From NCBI GenBank assembly GCA_021731185.1, contig JAKFXW010000065.1, positions 1 to 7,506 of the forward strand: a stretch of 7,506 bases of DNA, given 5' to 3'. The notes below the pieces were generated by a model. That model ran no database searches, was not told where the DNA came from, and saw nothing but the letters and a program-made list of their open reading frames with translations. A program made the translations under genes and the position numbers. Numbering within the stretch: the stretch's first letter is position 1; each line of letters begins with the position of its first letter. Positions 3,777 to 7,506 of the stretch are shown here, piece after piece. This DNA is from Gallionellaceae bacterium (GTDB taxonomy: Bacteria > Pseudomonadota > Gammaproteobacteria > Burkholderiales > Gallionellaceae).

Positions 3777-6683
3777 ATGGTAAGTTCAATGACACAAGCA
3801 ATCAGCACTGAAGTTTTGCTGGAAAAATACGCCGAGGCAGATGAAAAATCGATTCAGGATGTGCGCCGTCGTGTGGCACGCGGATTGGCGCAAGCTGAGA
3901 AACCAGCGCAGCGCGCACACTGGGAAGAGGTTTTTTTCCTTGCGCAGGAAAACGGTTTCATTCCTGCCGGACGCATCAATTCGGCAGCGGGGTTAAAAAA
4001 TCAGGCGACATTGATTAACTGTTTCGTGCAGCCAGTGGGTGATTCCATCTCTGGGATCAGCGATGGCAAGCCCGGCATTTATGATGCGCTGCAACAAGCC
4101 GCTGAAACCATGCGGCGCGGCGGCGGGGTCGGTTATGATTTTTCATCTATTCGCCCCGAAGGCGCGCAGGTGAAGGGCACGAACTCCCGCGCCAGTGGGC
4201 CGATTTCTTACATGCGCGTGTTTGATCGTTCGTGCGAGACGGTGGAATCGGCTGGTGCGCGGCGCGGCGCACAAATGGGCGTGTTGCGCTGCGATCATCC
4301 TGACATTGAAAAATTTATTCACGCCAAGGATCAAGGGGATCTACGCAATTTCAACATCTCGGTTGGCGTAACCGATACCTTGATGCAAGCACTGGAAAAA
4401 AATCAGCCATTTGATTTGGTACATAGCGCAGAGCCATCCGTCGCGCTAAAAGAGGGGGGTGCTGTGCAGCGCGCCGACGGCAAGTGGGTGTATCGCACCG
4501 TGCAAGCCGCCGATTTGTGGAAGCAGATTATGGAAAGCACTTATGACCACGCCGAGCCGGGTGTATTGTTTATTGATCTGATGAATCGCGACAATAATTT
4601 ATCGTATTGCGAAGACATCGAAGCGACTAATCCATGTGCTGAACAGCCGCTACCACCCTATGGTTGCTGCTGCCTCGGCTCGATCAATCTGACCCGCATG
4701 GTGGAAAAAGAATTCACTGATCAGGCAACATTTAATTTTGCGAATTTCAAAAAATTGGTGCAGGTCGCGGTGCGAATGTTGGACAACGTGCTGGATGTCA
4801 CCGCGTGGCCGCTGCCTGAACAGCAACTGGAAGCGCACAACAAACGTCGCATCGGGCTGGGTTTTACCGGGCTGGGCGATACGCTGGTGATGTTGGGTTT
4901 GCGCTACGACACCGAGCAGGCGCGTACTTTTGCGGCAGAAATTTCGCGCGTGATGCGCGATGAATCATATCTGGCTTCGGTTGATCTGGCCATCGAGCGG
5001 GGCGCGTTTCCGCTGCTGGATGCGGAGCAATACTTGGCTGCGCCACGCTTCGCTTCGCGCCTGCCGGATGCGATCAAAAATAAAATCCGCAAGCATGGTA
5101 TACGCAACAGCCATCTGCTTTCCATTGCACCGACTGGCACGATTTCTCTGGCGTTTGCCGACAATGCCTCCAATGGCATCGAGCCGCCTTACTCATGGTT
5201 TTACACGCGCAAAAAACGTATGGCGGATGGCACGACCAAAGAATATTCGGTGGAGGATCACGCTTGGCGACTGTTCAAAAAAATGGGTGGAGATATGAAA
5301 AAACTACCACCATATTTCGTCACCGCGCTGGAGATTTCCGCCATCGACCACATGAAAATGGTGGCGGCGGTCGCGCCCTACGTCGACACCTCGATTAGTA
5401 AAACCGTTAATGTGCCCGCTGATTATCCTTATGCGGATTTTGAACATCTGTACACCGAGGCGTGGAAAGCGGGGCTGAAAGGACTGGCAACCTATCGTCC
5501 GAATAATGTGTTGGGCTCAGTGTTGTCGATTACGCCTGCCATCCATCCGGCCAAGGCCGAGGAGCAACCGCAGGATTTTATTTTTGATCAGGATCGACGC
5601 ATTGTGCTCGAAGCCGCGCCCACCCCCGCGCTCGCCTCGTTGCGCTGGCCGGGTCGCCCGCAATTGCCGAACGGTAGTGAAGGTTGGGTCTCGCAGGTGG
5701 TGAAGCATCCGCTCGGAAGCTTTGTGGTGTTTATTTCGCACACGTCGGATGGTTTCGCCAAAAATAACTTCAGCAAAAATAACCTCAGCAAAAATAACCT
5801 CAGCAAAAATACTGGCAATCACGCCTTTGAGGTCTGGGTGAACGGTGCCGAACAGCCGCGTGGACTCGGTGCATTGGCGAAATCATTGTCGATGGATATG
5901 CGTACACGCGACCCGGTATGGGTGCGTATGAAGCTGGAAATGTTGATGAAAACTGCCGGAGATGATGCTTTCGATATGCCGATGCCGCCAGATGGTGAAG
6001 TGAAACGCATGTCCAGTTTAGTGGCCGCGTTCGCGCACCTGCTCAAATATCGCATCGAAGAATTGGGTGCGCTGGAAGTGAATGTTGACGCAACCACGCC
6101 GATGATGGACGCGCTGTTTGCGAAAAAAGAACCCAAGACTGGAACCGATGGCACGATGAGTTGGACGGTGGATATTTCCAACGCAGGCAGTGGTGACGAC
6201 TTTGTGCTGGGGTTGAAAGAATTGGTGTTGCCGGACGGACAACGCCGCCCCTACTCGATGTGGCTGGCGGGTGTTTATCCGCGTGCGCTTGATGGATTAT
6301 GCAAAGTGTTGAGCCTGGATATGCGCGTCATCGACCCGGCCTGGATAGGCATGAAGCTACGCAAGCTGCTCAATTTCAGCGAACCGCTCGGTGACTTCAT
6401 GGCGCGCGTACCGGGCGGCATTAAAATGGAAAGCTATCCTTCGACGGTTTCCTATGTCGCCAAGCTGATCATCCACCGTTATGCCATGCTCGGCATTCTC
6501 GACGAGCATGGCTACCCAGTGCAGCAAATGGGTGTGCTGGAAATTCCAAAAAGAAAAAGCAAAACCGCTGGTGTAAAAACATTGGCCGGAAAAATCTGCA
6601 AGGAATGCGGCAACGCCACGCTGATTAAAAAAGATGGCTGCGAGTTTTGCACCAGTTGCGGGGCGATCGGGGCGTGCGGGTGA
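3777..6683 (+). CDS. nrdJ: Adenosylcobalamin-dependent (class II) ribonucleotide reductase
   Basis: Reduces ribonucleotides to deoxyribonucleotides using a B12-generated thiyl radical, so it needs no NrdB subunit and works with or without oxygen. Of 968 residues, ~60-580 are the catalytic barrel: GRINSAAG, NCF with redox Cys82, RRGGGVGYDFSSIRP (113-127), NPCAEQ with the radical Cys287 and Glu289, GCCCLGSINL (one of Cys297-299 partners Cys82), PTGTIS at 452-457, GIEPPYSWFYTRKKR, and LKGLATYRPN near 567-576. There is no N-terminal ATP cone. Residues ~640-765 and ~795-915 are two related TSCPD-like modules (compare FEVWV...ALAKSLSMDMR with YSMWL...GLCKVLSLDMR). The C-terminus carries Cys941, 944, 955, 958, 961 and 967, probably a zinc-binding or thiol-relay tail. 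An in-frame tandem repeat interrupts the first module. Neither this start nor ATG 3789 has a clear Shine-Dalgarno; 3789 may be the true start, since family members usually begin just before ISTEVLLEKYA. Confidence 0.96.
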   Translation: MVSSMTQAISTEVLLEKYAEADEKSIQDVRRRVARGLAQAEKPAQRAHWEEVFFLAQENGFIPAGRINSAAGLKNQATLINCFVQPVGDSISGISDGKPGIYDALQQAAETMRRGGGVGYDFSSIRPEGAQVKGTNSRASGPISYMRVFDRSCETVESAGARRGAQMGVLRCDHPDIEKFIHAKDQGDLRNFNISVGVTDTLMQALEKNQPFDLVHSAEPSVALKEGGAVQRADGKWVYRTVQAADLWKQIMESTYDHAEPGVLFIDLMNRDNNLSYCEDIEATNPCAEQPLPPYGCCCLGSINLTRMVEKEFTDQATFNFANFKKLVQVAVRMLDNVLDVTAWPLPEQQLEAHNKRRIGLGFTGLGDTLVMLGLRYDTEQARTFAAEISRVMRDESYLASVDLAIERGAFPLLDAEQYLAAPRFASRLPDAIKNKIRKHGIRNSHLLSIAPTGTISLAFADNASNGIEPPYSWFYTRKKRMADGTTKEYSVEDHAWRLFKKMGGDMKKLPPYFVTALEISAIDHMKMVAAVAPYVDTSISKTVNVPADYPYADFEHLYTEAWKAGLKGLATYRPNNVLGSVLSITPAIHPAKAEEQPQDFIFDQDRRIVLEAAPTPALASLRWPGRPQLPNGSEGWVSQVVKHPLGSFVVFISHTSDGFAKNNFSKNNLSKNNLSKNTGNHAFEVWVNGAEQPRGLGALAKSLSMDMRTRDPVWVRMKLEMLMKTAGDDAFDMPMPPDGEVKRMSSLVAAFAHLLKYRIEELGALEVNVDATTPMMDALFAKKEPKTGTDGTMSWTVDISNAGSGDDFVLGLKELVLPDGQRRPYSMWLAGVYPRALDGLCKVLSLDMRVIDPAWIGMKLRKLLNFSEPLGDFMARVPGGIKMESYPSTVSYVAKLIIHRYAMLGILDEHGYPVQQMGVLEIPKRKSKTAGVKTLAGKICKECGNATLIKKDGCEFCTSCGAIGACG
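5759..5811 (+). repeat. In-frame 15-bp tandem repeat inside nrdJ
   Basis: CAAAAATAACYTCAG occurs three times in full (5759-5773, 5774-5788, 5789-5803), and a fourth copy is cut after 8 bases. The first unit has T where the next two have C. Being a multiple of three, it inserts KNN(F/L)S units at residues ~662-679 between a VFISHTSDG strand and the HAFEVWV strand of the first TSCPD-like module, probably a surface loop. Copy number could change by slippage without breaking the frame. Confidence 0.9.
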
Positions 6684-7041
6684 TTTTTCCAATGTCAGCA
6701 TGTGCTCGGTTGTTGTGGCTTTTAATTTGACCTTGGTACACATTGAAACCTGTGTATAAAGGGATTATTCCAATTCCCGATAAAAACGATCACTGTGTTA
6801 CCTTCGTCTTCGGCTCCTGAGTGAAACAACTAGCCATCCCACTAAGCAACCAAAAGACAGTTGCAAAGTGGTTGGTTATAGCCGTACTCAAATGTACTGT
6901 CTTCGTCGCCTCATCCTTGCCGCCTTGTGCTCCTTTTTATCGGAAACTGGAATTACTTCAAGCCTGCGTTAAGCCGCTCTTCCAAAATGCACGCTATACT
7001 TACCAGCGTTCCTTCTGGAACTTCAAATTAAAGGGAAAATC
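6684..7041. other. Intergenic region after nrdJ
   Basis: 358 bp without a supported gene. No clear terminator follows nrdJ. Most of it is the inverted-repeat element at 6764-6956. Possible promoter pieces are TTGGTA (6733-6738) with TATAAA (6755-6760, 16-bp spacing), and TATACT at 6995-7000, 42 bp before the next start codon but lacking a good -35. A 74-codon GTG-started frame (6821-7045) runs through the repeat and is not judged a gene. Confidence 0.6.
6764..6956. repeat. ~193-bp element with imperfect terminal inverted repeats
   Basis: The 26 bases from 6764 (ATTATTCCAATTCCCGATAA...) match the reverse complement of 6931-6956 (GTAATTCCAGTTTCCGATAA...) at 21 positions, including an uninterrupted CCGATAAAAA core save for one edge base. 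The inside is unlike the flanking genes and includes a GTAC-TCAAAT-GTAC palindrome (about 6887-6900). No target duplication is clear. I recall similar sequence as a dispersed intergenic repeat in related proteobacteria, but cannot verify that here. Confidence 0.55.
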
Positions 7042-7419
7042 ATGACAGCACAGAATATCGCACTGGTAGGGTTAGGCAGAATAGGCTCGGCATTTCTGCG
7101 AGAAATATCCAGTAAACGTGAACGGGGTGTGAACTTGCTGATGGCTGCCGAAGTCAGCGACACACCGGGCAAGGCGCAGGCCATCAAAGCTGGCATCCGG
7201 ATCGCAACACTGAAAGAAATAACCGCCTCTGGCACCAGGCTGGACATCATCTTTGACCTGACCGGAAATCCCGAAGTGCGCAAGCAACTAAGAGAAGGGC
7301 TTGCTATGCATAATAACCAGCATACTGTGATTGCACCAGAATCGGTAGCGCGTCTGATTTGGTCACTGATCAGCGATGAAAAGCTGCTGGAAATTCAGGG
7401 GCGCAATACTGGCTATTAG
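7042..7419 (+). CDS. Small stand-alone Rossmann-fold NAD(P)-binding-like protein
   Basis: A 125-residue protein. The start is supported by AAGGGA (7031-7036) 5 nt upstream. Residues 5-20 (NIALVGLGRIGSAFLR) are a first beta strand plus the dinucleotide loop GxGxxG (Gly10, Gly12, Gly15). LLMAAEVSD near 32-40 fits the second strand with its acidic ribose-contacting position, and LDIIFDLTGNPEVRKQL near 69-85 is the conserved later strand-helix. SVARLIWSL near 101-109 resembles the end of Rossmann modules that precede PAS/histidine-kinase regions in some sensor proteins. Here the module stands alone, with no catalytic domain, so it may be a nucleotide- or redox-sensing protein. The substrate is unknown. 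The last residues may be altered by a frameshift at GGGG near 7400. It looks like a soluble cytosolic protein. Confidence 0.75.
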   Translation: MTAQNIALVGLGRIGSAFLREISSKRERGVNLLMAAEVSDTPGKAQAIKAGIRIATLKEITASGTRLDIIFDLTGNPEVRKQLREGLAMHNNQHTVIAPESVARLIWSLISDEKLLEIQGRNTGY

Positions 7420-7475
7420 CACATCACCTACAACCACATTAGATTCGGACAGCGTCACTGAAGAAGAAACCCCCG

Positions 7476-7489
7476 TGTAGCACTTCGCT
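7476..7489. repeat. 14-bp repeat shared with the crp-like gene start
   Basis: TGTAGCACTTCGCT occurs here and at 1444-1457, where its complement forms the ribosome-binding region of the Crp/Fnr-family gene. The match stops at both edges. It may be a fragment of a dispersed repeat or chance. Confidence 0.4.
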
Positions 7490-7506
7490 TTGAGAGCTTG
7501 ACATTG

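Noticed and set aside
6821..7045. 74-codon GTG-started plus-strand frame overlapping the Rossmann gene start
   Set aside because: It lies mostly within the 6764-6956 inverted-repeat element, has no ribosome-binding site, and its product resembles a translated repeat rather than a protein family.

Overview
The window looks like chromosomal DNA of a betaproteobacterium, most likely from the Gallionellaceae/Nitrosomonadales neighbourhood. This rests on the moderate GC content, the style of the PAS sensor and Crp/Fnr proteins, a class II (B12-dependent) ribonucleotide reductase with a long C-terminal extension, and many short palindromic insertion elements between genes. The taxonomic placement is inference from remembered family resemblance, not a database result.

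Layout, left to right. (1) 1-436, minus: the N-terminus of a PAS-domain signalling protein that runs off the left edge. (2) 659-1444, minus: a Crp/Fnr-family regulator. A 16-bp palindrome of CRP-like geometry (TGTGC-N6-GCACA) straddles its stop codon. A near-identical copy lies at 1742-1757, in the gap before the next gene. (3) 1445-2031: a gene-free gap holding two short inverted-repeat elements with the same 19-bp termini (one base variable) and IS5-like YTAR target sites. The second is an internally deleted, oppositely oriented copy. (4) 2032-2946, plus: an exported DUF3494 (ice-binding-protein-like) protein, followed by a strong, probably bidirectional terminator. (5) 3103-3463, minus: tRNA-Gly(GCC), tRNA-Cys(GCA) and tRNA-Pro(GGG), read in that order from a consensus sigma70 promoter, with a terminator-like hairpin between Gly and Cys. 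(6) 3464-3776: the divergent region between the tRNAs and nrdJ, carrying a 141-bp near-palindromic insertion with a 4-bp target duplication. (7) 3777-6683, plus: adenosylcobalamin-dependent ribonucleotide reductase with a duplicated C-terminal domain, an in-frame 15-bp tandem repeat and a Cys-rich tail. (8) 6684-7041: a gap mostly filled by another inverted-repeat element of about 193 bp. (9) 7042-7419, plus: a small stand-alone Rossmann-fold protein.

No single operon or defence/biosynthetic system is visible; the protein genes appear to be separately expressed. The most interesting signal is regulatory. The Crp/Fnr gene is bracketed by two copies of a palindrome that fits a CRP-type operator with altered specificity, and the possible target DUF3494 gene has been separated from it by mobile miniature elements. 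Three families of such elements sit in three of the gaps, and two of them lie directly upstream of genes where they could alter expression.
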